Source of the DNA: Cellulomonas shaoxiangyii
GTDB lineage: Bacteria > Actinomycetota > Actinomycetes > Actinomycetales > Cellulomonadaceae
NCBI RefSeq assembly: GCF_004798685.1
Contig: NZ_CP039291.1
Coordinates: 3,534,001-3,598,000, forward strand
Length of the DNA stretch: 64,000 bases
Reading direction: 5' to 3'
The position numbers and the translations under genes were made by a program. The notes under the pieces were generated by a model. It ran no database searches and had not been told where the DNA came from. It saw nothing but the letters and a program-made list of their open reading frames with translations. Of this stretch, positions 1 through 8,895 are shown one piece after another. Numbering within the stretch: position 1 is the stretch's first letter; every line of letters starts with the position of its first letter.

Positions 1-129
1 ATCAGTGCCACGCCGAGGTGGTCGCTCGGGCCCGTGGGGACGCAGGGCCGCGACGCGCGGGGCCGGCTGGTCCGGGTGGCGATGCGGACCGAGCTCTCCG
101 TCCGGGGGCGGTTCGGGCGCAGCGAGTAG
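1..129 (+). CDS. C-terminus of a truncated upstream gene (partial)
   Basis: The frame starting at base 1 is open for 42 codons and stops at TAG 127-129. The residues (ISATPRWSLGP at the left edge, RGRFGRSE at the end) have ordinary composition for a protein C-terminus, and a strong hairpin follows 53 bases later, as expected for a gene end converging on the next gene. The start lies outside the window. The family was not recognised. It could also be non-coding, because short open frames are common at this G+C. Confidence 0.4.
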   Translation: MSATPRWSLGPVGTQGRDARGRLVRVAMRTELSVRGRFGRSE

Positions 130-181
130 GCGCCGACACCCGTCCGCCGCGGCGAGCACTCGGCACGAGGCGAGCGGGCAG

Positions 182-213
182 AACAAAGGGGGCGGCCTCT
201 CGGCCGCCCCCTT
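182..213. terminator. Bidirectional intrinsic terminator between convergent genes
   Basis: A perfect 10-bp stem (gggggcggcc 188-197 paired with ggccgccccc 202-211) closes a 4-nt loop. It is flanked by a short A-run on one side and Ts on the other. Read on the minus strand the stem is followed by TTTGTT, fitting termination of the 233-733 gene. It can also serve the plus-strand gene ending at 129. Confidence 0.8.
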
Positions 214-232
214 CAGTTCAGGAAGTCGGTGC

Positions 233-733
233 TCAGCGAGCGCCGGCCACGCCGTGGTCGCGGACGTCGTCGTGGTCGTCGCCCTCGATCTCCTTGGCGA
301 ACAGGTACGAGCCGATGGCCCAGACCGCCGCACCGATGACGCCGACCCAGACGCCGATGTCGGTGCCGAGGCCGTCACCGCGCTCGAGGCCGCCCATGGG
401 GTTCAGCGCGAACGCGAGGCACTGGATGGTCGCGGCGATGCCGACGGCCATCGAGACCAGCGTCAGGCCGCGGTGCTGGCCGCGGCGCGCACGCTTGAGC
501 GCGTAGATCATCGCGACCAGCAGGCCGAGGCCCAGGTAGGCGATGAACGGCACGAGGGAGTCGGTCTCGTAACCGGTGCGCGGGTCGGCGTCGCCGCCCG
601 GGTTCACCCAGTTGAGGAGGGGCGAGATGTTGAACACCACGATGCCTGCACCGGCGACGGCGAGACCGGTGGTCTTCGCCCGTCGGGTGTCGCGGTGGGT
701 CGAGTCACCGACGCGTGCGTCTGAAGAAGCCAT
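233..733 (-). CDS. Small multi-pass membrane protein of unknown function
   Basis: A 166-residue protein with a hydrophilic N-terminus (about residues 1-20) and four predicted membrane segments: about 21-42 (TTGLAVAGAGIVVFN), 60-80 (FIAYLGLGLLVAMIY), 90-112 and 125-146 (IGVWVGVIGAAVWAIGSYLF). A charged Asp/Glu/His tail follows (KEIEGDDHDDVRDH). No catalytic motif is visible. The ATG at 731-733 follows a weak ribosome site (GGGAAC). It is monocistronic and ends at the hairpin at 182-213. It looks like the short conserved membrane proteins common in actinobacteria, but I cannot name a family. Confidence 0.85.
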   Translation of the reverse strand: MASSDARVGDSTHRDTRRAKTTGLAVAGAGIVVFNISPLLNWVNPGGDADPRTGYETDSLVPFIAYLGLGLLVAMIYALKRARRGQHRGLTLVSMAVGIAATIQCLAFALNPMGGLERGDGLGTDIGVWVGVIGAAVWAIGSYLFAKEIEGDDHDDVRDHGVAGAR

Positions 734-940
734 GAAGTGTTCCCATCAGGTAAGGGGGTTTTGGAACGGTACGAGGATTGCAGCAGGACGCGCCGACCGC
801 AGCCTGAGAGGCGAAACTGCCCGCACCCGACGCCGGCCAGGGGGTCCGCGTGCAGGTGACCGGTCCGCAGGTCCGGGGCGCCGGCGGACGCCTCAGGGCG
901 GCGGCCGGGCGACCGTGGGTGGTCGGCGGGTGCCGTGCGG

Positions 941-1786
941 TCAGCCGGCGCGGACCACGCGGAACGCGTAGTCGTTGAGGCGCACGGGCGTCGCGAGCGT
1001 GGCACCGTCCCACCCGACCATCGTGACCGCCTGGCCACCGGTCACCGGGCGCGGACCGGCCGTGGTGTAGGCGGAGAGCTCGTCGAACCAGACGGCGCCG
1101 AACCCCGCGAGCGGGTTGAGCGCGTTGCCCGCCGCGCCGCGGCTGACGCCCACGTCGACCGTGACGGCCGGTGGGAAGCCGGTGTCGAGGCTGAAGCTCA
1201 CCGTCTCGGACCGGGTCTCGTTCGCGAGCACGTAGTTGGCACGCCCGGGCGGGTTCGCGTCGAGGCACAGGGAGCCGGTCAGGACGTCCCCGGGTGCGAC
1301 CGGCAGGCCGACGGCGCCCACGCCCTGCGCGGTCAGCGTCGCCGTGACCGCGTCCGACGCGTCGACGGTCATCTCGACGTGCACGTCGAGGAACCCGAGC
1401 CCGAGGAACGTCCGGAACAGGTCGGGGCCGTGCGGGGACGGCACGTACCGCAGGTTCGGCACGGACCACGTCGCGAACAGCGCGGTGAACGGCGCTCCGA
1501 CGCTCGTCAGCGTGTACCCGCAGTGCTCCGTGGGGTGGAGACCCAGCGCCCGGGTCGGCAGCGCGCCCTCCGGCAGCGCGGCCTGCGCCGGCAGGTGCGC
1601 GAAGCCCGCGAACCGGCGGGCCTGCCGCTCCCAGAGGGTCGCCAGGCCGGGATCGGTGTGCGGATCGGGCCGCGGCGGGAGCCCGCGCACGAGCAGGTCG
1701 CGCGGCCGCGCGGTGAAGGGGTCGAAGCCGTCGTCCAGGACGCTGGTGGCGATCGCGTGGTGCGCGCTGCGGGGCTGCTCGGTCAT
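941..1786 (-). CDS. G1-peptidase (eqolisin)-like beta-sandwich protein
   Basis: A 281-residue cytosolic protein with no signal peptide. The start ATG at 1784-1786 is fixed by GGAGGG five bases upstream; the longer open frame beyond it would cross the promoter region. The C-terminal half resembles the glutamic-peptidase G1 fold in its order of elements: a hydrophobic strand pair, an APGDVL turn, a conserved-looking NET segment (ANETRSETV), then FGAVWFDELSAYT. The Glu expected in the xxEWIVE-type strand after NxT is not apparent (PAVTVDVGVSRG instead), so activity is doubtful. Family assignment is by pattern only. It is divergent from the CE4 gene and shares that promoter region. Confidence 0.75.
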   Translation of the reverse strand: MTEQPRSAHHAIATSVLDDGFDPFTARPRDLLVRGLPPRPDPHTDPGLATLWERQARRFAGFAHLPAQAALPEGALPTRALGLHPTEHCGYTLTSVGAPFTALFATWSVPNLRYVPSPHGPDLFRTFLGLGFLDVHVEMTVDASDAVTATLTAQGVGAVGLPVAPGDVLTGSLCLDANPPGRANYVLANETRSETVSFSLDTGFPPAVTVDVGVSRGAAGNALNPLAGFGAVWFDELSAYTTAGPRPVTGGQAVTMVGWDGATLATPVRLNDYAFRVVRAG

Positions 1787-2198
1787 CGTGCCCTCCGTCC
1801 CGCGCTGCGGTGCGCGGCCGGTTCCCGGTGGGAGTTCCACGCTAGCCCCGCGGGCGGGCGCACACCAGGTTGCCCGGGCAGTCCCTCGGGGTCGCACGGC
1901 GCCGATCGAACCCCCGGGCCGGCCGGATCTCCCCGGTCCGAGCCTCGACAGTTTCGAGCCGTAGGCAGGGAGAGCGGCGTGGTCACGCTCCCGCACGACT
2001 CCGGTTGCTGCCTCCGAGTGACTTAAACCTTTCGTGACTGTCGCGGGGTGTTCACACGGGTGCCGTGCGGTCTGCACACTCGCCTCGATAACGATTTCGA
2101 TGGGGCGGTGCGGCCGCAGCGCGTCCCCGACGACGCGGACAGCCACGGCACGCACGGCATGCCCACGGTCCCCCTCCGTCGGCACGAAGGAGTGCACG
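1787..2198. promoter_or_regulatory. Divergent promoter region between the G1-like gene and the xylanolytic pair
   Basis: This 412-bp stretch has no convincing gene. Its centre (about 2005-2105) is clearly poorer in G+C than its surroundings, with acttaaacctttcgtg near 2020-2036 and an operator-like site at 2085-2100, then a 100-base leader ending in GAAGGAG. The low-G+C patch probably holds the promoters for both directions. Confidence 0.5.
2085..2100. promoter_or_regulatory. Candidate LacI-family operator upstream of the CE4 gene
   Basis: tcgataacgatttcga is an imperfect palindrome centred on CG (10 of 14 inner positions symmetric). Centre-CG, A/T-flanked palindromes are the usual shape of LacI-family sites that control polysaccharide genes in actinobacteria. 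It lies about 100 bases before the CE4 start. The regulator is not in the window. Confidence 0.35.
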
Positions 2199-3251
2199 AT
2201 GACCGACAGTTTCGCCCGCCTCGACCCGAACCAGGGGTCCCGGCGACCGCTCCGGGCGGTGCTCGGCGCCACAGCGGTGGCCGCGGTCCTCGCCGGCGGC
2301 CTCGCCGCCGCGCCGGCCGCCACCGCGATCACCGGCTCCACCTGCTCCGCGGGCTACGTCGGCCTCACGTTCGACGACGGCCCCACGGCGAGCACGTCCA
2401 ACCAGATCATCAGCACGCTGCGTCAGTACGGCGCGACGGCGACGGTCTTCCCCACCGGGCAGAACGCGCAGAACAACGCGTCGCTCATGCAGGCGTACAA
2501 GAACGCCGGCCTGCAGATCGGGAACCACAGCTGGGACCACCCCCACCTGGTGCAGCAGTCGCAGTCGCAGGTCCAGTCGCAGCTCTCCCGCACGCAGCAG
2601 GCCATCCAGCAGACCGCGGGCGTGACGCCCACCGTCTTCCGCCCGCCGTACGGCGAGACGAACGGGACGGTCAGCTCGGTCGCGTCGTCGCTCGGGCTGC
2701 GCGTCGTCACCTGGGACGTCGACTCCAACGACTGGAACAACGCGAGCTCCGGCGCGATCCGCCAGGCCGCGACCCGGCTCACCAACGGCCAGACGATCCT
2801 CATGCACGACTGGCCCGCCGCGACCGTCCAGGCACTGCCCGGCATCCTGCAGGACCTGCGCTCGCGCAACCTGTGCACGGGCCACATCTCGTCGAGCACC
2901 GGCCGCGTCGTCGCCCCCGCCGGGGCCGGCACCCCGACCACGCCGCCGCCCGCGACGCCGTCGCCGACCACCCCTCCGCCGGCCAACCCCGGCACCGGCA
3001 CCTGCAGCGCCGCCGCCACGAAGGGGCAGGAGTGGGGCGACCGCTTCAACGTCACCTACAACGTCTCCGCATCCGGCGGCTGGAGCGTCACCGTGTACCC
3101 CAGCAACGGGCAGTCCATCCAGAGCGCCTGGGGCGCCACGCGCAACGGCAACACCTTCACCGGCAGCGGCAACGCCTCGTTCGGCGTCACCTACTACAAG
3201 GGCAGCAACAACGTGAGCTGGACGCCGACCGGCGTCTGCTCGCCGCGCTGA
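2199..3251 (+). CDS. Secreted CE4 polysaccharide deacetylase (acetylxylan esterase-like) with C-terminal CBM2-like module
   Basis: A 350-residue exported enzyme expected to remove acetyl groups from xylan or chitin-like chains. An N-terminal signal runs over about residues 1-43 (RRPLRAVLGATAVAAVLAGG, cleavage after ATA). The NodB domain covers about 50-225 with metal and catalytic motifs TFDDG (D59, D60), H110xxxH114 (GNHSWDH), RPPYG (R148) and the LMHDW motif. A Pro/Thr linker (about 245-268) leads to an 83-residue CBM2-like module bounded by two cysteines and carrying [12 protein letters not shown]. The ATG at 2199 sits 6 bases after GAAGGAG. The binding module is nearly identical to that of the GH11 gene downstream, so both probably act on the same xylan. 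Confidence 0.93.
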   Translation: MTDSFARLDPNQGSRRPLRAVLGATAVAAVLAGGLAAAPAATAITGSTCSAGYVGLTFDDGPTASTSNQIISTLRQYGATATVFPTGQNAQNNASLMQAYKNAGLQIGNHSWDHPHLVQQSQSQVQSQLSRTQQAIQQTAGVTPTVFRPPYGETNGTVSSVASSLGLRVVTWDVDSNDWNNASSGAIRQAATRLTNGQTILMHDWPAATVQALPGILQDLRSRNLCTGHISSSTGRVVAPAGAGTPTTPPPATPSPTTPPPANPGTGTCSAAATKGQEWGDRFNVTYNVSASGGWSVTVYPSNGQSIQSAWGATRNGNTFTGSGNASFGVTYYKGSNNVSWTPTGVCSPR

Positions 3252-4391
<1,140 letters not shown>

Positions 4392-4400
4392 CCCGCGACC

Positions 4401-4441
4401 GGGGTCACCGGCGCCGCCCTTCGTGAGGCGCCGGCGACCCC
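4401..4441. terminator. Terminator after the GH11 xylanase gene
   Basis: A 15-position stem with one A/C mismatch: ggggtc-a-ccggcgcc (4401-4415) pairs with ggcgccgg-c-gacccc (4427-4441) around an 11-nt loop containing CTTCG. It starts 10 bases after the stop codon. Confidence 0.75.
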
Positions 4442-4530
4442 GCACCACCCCGCCCGGCCCGCGTCCTCGTCGCGGGCCGGGCGGTCGTGCGTGGGGCACC
4501 GCGCGCCGCCGCCGCCCACCCCGACCCCCA

Positions 4531-4607
4531 CGCCGAGTTCGCCGGTCCACCCTCCAGTTCGCTGCCCGGGACCGGCGATCTCGACGCCGAGCCGACGACC
4601 TCGGCGT
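4531..4607. repeat. Dispersed intergenic hairpin repeat, copy A
   Basis: Forward units cgccgagttcgccgg and ccagttcgc are followed by reversed units ccggcgatctcg and ccgacgacctcggcg, making an imperfect long hairpin. It is the least symmetric of the five copies (two mismatches in the outer stem). It lies between the xylanase terminator and the AbiEi-like gene. Confidence 0.7.
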
Positions 4608-4678
4608 TTCCCGGCGCCCCGTCCACAGGAGCTCTCCGTCGCCACCCGCGGACCGGCGGGCCGTAGCAGCCTCCCCGC

Positions 4679-5680
4679 ATGCCTCGTCGTCCCGGACCGC
4701 CCTCTCCTCTTCAGTGCCACACGGCACCGGCGCCAGCCGTGCACCTGCTCGCGCACCACCCGCCCGCAGACGTGGCTCGCCATGTCGCCTCCGGCAGCTG
4801 GACACGGGTCCGGCGGGGCGCGTACGTCGAGACCGGTCCGTCGTCCGACCCGCAGGGGGACCGACGCCTCGCGCTCGCACGCATCACCGCGGTGCACCGG
4901 CAGGCACTGCACCCGCCGCTCCTGATGGGCGAGTCCGCTGCTCTCGTGTGGGGGCTGCCGTTGCCACGGGTGCCCGCACGCACGCACGTCGCTCAGGTGA
5001 CGCGTCCCGGTGACAGCAGCGCCGCCGACGTGGCGCGCCATGTGGTCCACGTCCCGCCCGAGCAGCGCACCGTCCATCACGGGCTCCACGTGACGACGCT
5101 CGAGCGCACAGCCTTCGACTGCGCGGCCGCCCTCGATCCCTATGCCGGGCTCGTGGTCGCCGACGCCGCCCTGCACGTGGGCGCAGACCGCGAGGCGATC
5201 CTCGCGATGGTGGCCCGAGCCGGCGGGCACCGCGGCGTGCGTCGCGCCCGGGCGGTCGTGGAGGCCGCCGACGCCGGCGCGGAGTCGCCCGGCGAGACCT
5301 GGCTGCGGTGGACGATGCTGCGCTTCGGCCTGCCGCAGCCGACCACACAGGTCCCCGTGCAGACGCCCGCCGGGTGCTACTGGGCGGACCTGGGCTACCC
5401 GGCGTGGCGCGTCCTCGTCGAGTACGACGGCGCCGAGAAGTACGGGGCCGACGGTGCGCAGGCGGTCGCTGCGCTGCGGAAGGAGCGGCGGCGTCAGCTG
5501 GCCGTCGAGGAGGCCGGCTGGCGAGTCGTGCGCGTCACCGCCGCGGACCGCCGCGACCCGCCGGCCCTGGTCGCGCGCCTGCGCGCAGCGCTGCCCGATC
5601 ACCAGTCGACCCCGCGCCCCTACCTCCAGCCCACCACCCGCCGCCGCCGCCCCGGCGCCCGCCAGCCGGCCCGGCCCTGA
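4679..5680 (+). CDS. AbiEi-antitoxin-like N-terminus fused to a Vsr/DUF559-type endonuclease-fold domain
   Basis: A 333-residue cytosolic protein. The N-terminal part (about residues 25-80) resembles the winged-helix region of type IV AbiEi-like antitoxins (VARHVASGSWTRVRRGAYV, LLMGESAALVWGLPL). The C-terminal part (about 205-310) resembles the very-short-patch-repair/DUF559 nuclease fold: ETWLRW, WADLGYP, LVEYDGAEKYG, then KERRRQLAVEEAGWRVVRVT. The Asp in ADLGYP and Glu in VEYDG fit PD-(D/E)xK-type metal ligands. No AbiEii toxin lies beside it, so a role as a stand-alone DNA-binding or nuclease protein is as likely as an antitoxin role. It is flanked by hairpin repeats A and B. Confidence 0.85.
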   Translation: MPRRPGPPSPLQCHTAPAPAVHLLAHHPPADVARHVASGSWTRVRRGAYVETGPSSDPQGDRRLALARITAVHRQALHPPLLMGESAALVWGLPLPRVPARTHVAQVTRPGDSSAADVARHVVHVPPEQRTVHHGLHVTTLERTAFDCAAALDPYAGLVVADAALHVGADREAILAMVARAGGHRGVRRARAVVEAADAGAESPGETWLRWTMLRFGLPQPTTQVPVQTPAGCYWADLGYPAWRVLVEYDGAEKYGADGAQAVAALRKERRRQLAVEEAGWRVVRVTAADRRDPPALVARLRAALPDHQSTPRPYLQPTTRRRRPGARQPARP

Positions 5681-5700
5681 CCCGTCTCGCTCCCCGGCGT

Positions 5701-5775
5701 CGAGTTCGCCGGTTCCACGCCGAGATCGCCGTCCCCGACCCGCGAACTCGGGGCCGAACCGGCGAACTCGGCGCC
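5701..5775. repeat. Dispersed intergenic hairpin repeat, copy B
   Basis: The outer stem is perfect over 15 bp: cgagttcgccggttc (5701-5715) with gaaccggcgaactcg (5756-5770). The inner units gccgagatcgccg and cgcgaactcgg are less well matched. It lies directly after the AbiEi-like gene, 20 bases past its stop. Confidence 0.8.
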
Positions 5776-5822
5776 GGGGTGGGGAGGTGGGTGGGGCGGG
5801 GGTGTCGGTGGGGGGTGTTGTG

Positions 5823-5849
5823 CGATAGGTTTCTATCGGTAGTCGATAG
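5823..5849. promoter_or_regulatory. Triple CGATAG operator-like element before the DUF2975/HTH pair
   Basis: cgatag (5823-5828), gttt, ctatcg (5833-5838) forms a palindrome, followed by a third direct cgatag at 5844-5849 that runs into the AGGAGA ribosome site. The segment is unusually A+T-rich for this genome. Such repeated half-sites suggest autoregulation by the HTH protein encoded just downstream (inference). Confidence 0.5.
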
Positions 5850-5858
5850 GAGACGGTC

Positions 5859-6365
5859 ATGGTCGGGTGGGGTCGGGTCGCCGTGCTGGCGTCGCGTGCG
5901 GTGATCGTGGTGGTGCTCGGCGGGACGCTGGTGCTGCAGCTGTACATGCTGCCGAGCCTGCTCGCCGACGTCCGGGAGGAGGAGGGTGCGCTCGAGCTGC
6001 TGCGCCTGCCGGTGCTGGCGCTCACCATCCTCATGGTGGCGTGCGTGCAGGTCGCGCTCGTCTGCGTCTGGCGGCTGCTCACGATGGTGCGCCGGGACAC
6101 CGTGTTCTCGCCGGCGGCGTTCCGGTGGCTCGACGTCGTGACCGGTGCGGCCGTCGTCGAGTGCCTGCTGTTCCTGCTGTTGGGCGCGCTGTTGGCGCCG
6201 GGCGAGGCGGTGCCCCCGGGCGTCGTGCTCATGCTCGGCGTCGTCGGCGCCGGGTTCCTCGGCATCGCGCTGCTCGTGCTGCTCATGCGGTCGCTGCTCG
6301 CCAAGGCCGTCGCGCTCGACACCACCGCGACGACCCTGCGGGCCGAGCTCGACGAGGTGATCTGA
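5859..6365 (+). CDS. DUF2975 family membrane protein
   Basis: A 168-residue protein with four membrane segments: about 9-33 (ASRAVIVVVLGGTLVLQLYM), 49-73 (PVLALTILMVACVQVALVCVW), 91-113 and 122-147. The loop TMVRRDTVFSPAAFRWLD is the typical DUF2975 signature. AGGAGA precedes the ATG at 5859. Its stop overlaps the next start (TGATG), so it is co-translated with an HTH protein. This DUF2975 plus YozG-type HTH pairing is widespread in Gram-positive bacteria. Its function is not established; a membrane partner of the regulator is a reasonable guess. Confidence 0.9.
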   Translation: MVGWGRVAVLASRAVIVVVLGGTLVLQLYMLPSLLADVREEEGALELLRLPVLALTILMVACVQVALVCVWRLLTMVRRDTVFSPAAFRWLDVVTGAAVVECLLFLLLGALLAPGEAVPPGVVLMLGVVGAGFLGIALLVLLMRSLLAKAVALDTTATTLRAELDEVI

Positions 6366-6616
6366 TGCCGATCGTCGTCGACATCGACGTCATGCTCGCG
6401 CGCCGCAAGATGTCGGTCGGCGAGCTCGCCGACCGCGTCGGCATCACGCCGGCCAACCTCGCGGTGCTGAAGAACGGGCGCGCCAAGGCGGTCCGGTTCA
6501 CCACCCTCGAGGCGCTGTGCGACGCCCTGGGCTGCCAGCCCGGCGACCTGCTGCGGCACGAGCCGGACGGCGCGGCCGGCGCCGACGCCGAGCCGACGCA
6601 CGACGGGCGCGGCTAG
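6365..6616 (+). CDS. Small Cro/C1-type HTH regulator (YozG-like)
   Basis: An 83-residue protein that is essentially one XRE-family helix-turn-helix (about residues 5-65): ARRKMSVGELADRVGITPANLAVLKNG, then FTTLEALCDALGCQPGDLL. It overlaps the DUF2975 stop by one base and probably binds the CGATAG repeats ahead of the pair. The tail after about residue 68 is acidic and disordered. Confidence 0.92.
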   Translation: MPIVVDIDVMLARRKMSVGELADRVGITPANLAVLKNGRAKAVRFTTLEALCDALGCQPGDLLRHEPDGAAGADAEPTHDGRG

Positions 6617-6728
6617 CAGACCCCGGCCGGGATCGCCGTGCGTCGGCCGTGGCGACGGCAGGCCGCCGGGGTGGCACGTCGGCGCCCCGGCCGCCGGAGG
6701 GGTGCGGCCGGGGCGTCGGACGCCGCCG

Positions 6729-7901
6729 TCAGCAGCGGGAGACGGGCCCGCTGACGTTCCGGATCACGAGGTTGTCGGCGCACGGGTTCTCGACGACGCG
6801 CGCACCGTTCGTGAGGGTCAGGTTCTGCAGCGTGATGTCGCGGTTGCCGGGGAACTCGGACCGCTCCGCGAGGCGGACGTCGCCGCGCGAGACCGTGCCG
6901 CCCGACGTGGCGAGGCTGACGTTCGTGCAGTTCTCGATGAGCACCGGGTTGTTGCCGGTGTTCGTCAGCTCGACCCGGTCGACGCGCAGTCCGCCGCTCT
7001 CGGAGACGCAGAAGATCCCGCGTCCGCCGCCGCTCGCCCGGACGGTCCCCACCTCGATGTTCGTCGGGTAGGAGCTGCCGACGCGGCCGGCCCGGTTGGC
7101 GATCCGGAAGGCCGCGTAGCCGGTGCCGGCACCCGCGTTGACGGCGTCGACCGTGCCGACGCGCGCGTTGATCGTCTGGTTGAGCAGCAGTCCGGACTCG
7201 CGGACGTCGCGCGCCGTGAGCGTGCCGAGCGTGAACCCGTCGACGCCGTACGTCTCGACGGCGTGCGAGCCGGCGCCGGACACGTACGCACGGTCGATGG
7301 CGATGTTGCGCGCGAAGCGGCTGCGGTCCCCGTGGTTGTCGATGCGGACCCCGATGCCGCCGCCCGACAGGCGCATGTCGATGTCGCGCAGGCGCAGGTC
7401 GTCGACGTTGCGGGCGAAGATCCCGTAGACCGGCGTGCCGGTCATGGCCAGGCGCGCGACCTCGATGTCGCGGGCACCGCGCATGTAGACGCCGGCGACG
7501 TTGCCGGAGCCCGACCCGCTGACGTGGATGGTCCCGCACGACTCGAACGCGGTGTGGCTCGGCAGCGAGATGCGCGCGTTCGCGCTCATGGTGCCGTTGC
7601 CGTTGACGACGACGCGCTGCTTGCTGGTGCGGCCCGCGTCGAGCGAGTCGATCGCGCGCTGGATCGCGGTGCGCATGTCCGAGCCGGACCACAGCTCCCG
7701 CGAGCCGCGGTAGGCGCGCCACGTGCCGCCGTCCTGGACGGCCGAGGCGTGCACGGTCGAGCCCGTGCAGCTGGTGCCGGGCGCAGCGTGGCCGGGCGCG
7801 GCGAGGGCGAGGGACGTCGCGCCCATCGCGACGGCGGCCAGCGCCGCGAGGGACGCGGTGCGCAGGCGCCGGACGGGTCGTGCGAACAGGGGGGACGGCA
7901 T
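6729..7901 (-). CDS. Secreted right-handed beta-helix protein (pectate-lyase-like fold)
   Basis: A 390-residue exported protein. The signal peptide is about residues 1-40 (RRLRTASLAALAAVAMGATS, cleavage near GHAAPG). The remainder is a right-handed parallel beta-helix with repeated short strands (VAGVYMRGARDIEVARLAMTG, VYGIFARNVDDLRLRDIDM, SGLLLNQTINARVG) and Asn-rich turns. Three cysteines near the C-terminus may form disulphides. The fold is that of pectate lyases and other polysaccharide-active enzymes. No lyase-family catalytic motif is certain, so substrate is unknown. The ATG at 7899-7901 follows GAGAGG. The upstream region carries LacI-like sites at 8015-8039. Confidence 0.85.
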   Translation of the reverse strand: MPSPLFARPVRRLRTASLAALAAVAMGATSLALAAPGHAAPGTSCTGSTVHASAVQDGGTWRAYRGSRELWSGSDMRTAIQRAIDSLDAGRTSKQRVVVNGNGTMSANARISLPSHTAFESCGTIHVSGSGSGNVAGVYMRGARDIEVARLAMTGTPVYGIFARNVDDLRLRDIDMRLSGGGIGVRIDNHGDRSRFARNIAIDRAYVSGAGSHAVETYGVDGFTLGTLTARDVRESGLLLNQTINARVGTVDAVNAGAGTGYAAFRIANRAGRVGSSYPTNIEVGTVRASGGGRGIFCVSESGGLRVDRVELTNTGNNPVLIENCTNVSLATSGGTVSRGDVRLAERSEFPGNRDITLQNLTLTNGARVVENPCADNLVIRNVSGPVSRC

Positions 7902-8014
7902 GCGGTGACCTCTCGTCGGGGCCGGCGGTCCGGGGGCGGCGTGCGTCGGTGGACGCCGCGACGGGCCGGCCGGGACCGACCCTAGGAGCGGGACGGCTGG
8001 CCCGGCAGCGTGTT

Positions 8015-8039
8015 GAATCGTTTCGGAGTGCGCTTTCCG
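8015..8039. promoter_or_regulatory. Candidate LacI-type sites upstream of the beta-helix gene
   Basis: Two overlapping centre-CG or centre-GC elements are present: gaatcgtttc (8015-8024, 8 of 10 symmetric) and cggagtgcgctttccg (8024-8039, 12 of 16 symmetric). They lie about 115-140 bases before the start of the beta-helix gene and resemble the sites at 2085 and 10951 in type. Confidence 0.35.
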
Positions 8040-8124
8040 AGGCGTCGCGCGGGACGGGTGACCGCGCGCCTCGTCCTCGCTCCGGGCCTGGTGACGGGCC
8101 GACCGTGCTGGCAGGGTGCGCCGC

Positions 8125-8895
8125 ATGCCGTCGCCGCGCCGCCCCCTGCCCGACCAGCGGCCGGCCCGCGTCCGCCTCGAGTGGGGCGCGGGCGGCGCGT
8201 CCGCGCTGGCCGGCGTCGGCACGCTCGCCGTCGTCGTCGACGTGCTGTCCTTCTCGACGGCGGTCACCGTGGCGTGCGCCGGCGGGACCGTCGTCCACCC
8301 GTACCCGCTGCGGGACCCGGCTGGCGCGGCCGCGCTCGCGGCACGGCTCGGGGCGACGCTCGCCGCGCGCCGGGGTGACGGCCGCGTGTCACTCTCCCCC
8401 GCCTCGCTGCGCGGCCTCGGCCCGGGGCGGCTCGTCCTGCCGTCGCCCAACGGCGCGACCGTGAGCCTGGCGGCGGCCGCCGCCGGCGCCGGGGTGGTGC
8501 TCGGCTGCCTGCGCAACGCCGCCGCCGTCGGGCGCGCGGCGGCCGAGCACCTCGCCGCGGACGCGTCGCACGACGTGCTCGTGGTGCCGGCGGGCGAGCG
8601 CTGGCCGGACGGGAGCCTGCGCCCGGCCCTCGAGGACCTGCTCGGGGCGGGAGCGGTCGTGACCGCCCTGGTGGGGGCCGCGGGCGAGTCGACCACGTCG
8701 CCCGAGGCGGCGGCCGCCGCGACGCTCTGGCGGTCGGCGCCCGACCCCGTCGACGCCGTGCGCCGCAGCACGAGCGGCCGCGAGCTCGTCGACGCGGGGT
8801 GGGGCGACGACGTCCGGACGGCGACGGCGCTCGACGCCGACGCGTGCGTGCCGCGGCTCGCGGACGACGGGGCGGGGCCGGCCTTCCGTCCCTGA
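8125..8895 (+). CDS. ComB-like 2-phosphosulfolactate phosphatase family protein
   Basis: A 256-residue cytosolic protein. Family hallmarks are VVVDVLSFSTAVTVA (about residues 37-51), LVLPSPNGATVSL (about 107-119) and the Cys-Leu-Arg-Asn-Ala segment CLRNAAAVG. ComB acts in coenzyme M synthesis in archaea. In actinobacteria without coenzyme M this family is assumed to be a phosphatase of unknown substrate. The ATG at 8125 is preferred; CAGGGT lies seven bases before it, a degenerate leaderless-type -10. The in-frame GTG at 8116 is the alternative. Confidence 0.85.
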   Translation: MPSPRRPLPDQRPARVRLEWGAGGASALAGVGTLAVVVDVLSFSTAVTVACAGGTVVHPYPLRDPAGAAALAARLGATLAARRGDGRVSLSPASLRGLGPGRLVLPSPNGATVSLAAAAAGAGVVLGCLRNAAAVGRAAAEHLAADASHDVLVVPAGERWPDGSLRPALEDLLGAGAVVTALVGAAGESTTSPEAAAAATLWRSAPDPVDAVRRSTSGRELVDAGWGDDVRTATALDADACVPRLADDGAGPAFRP

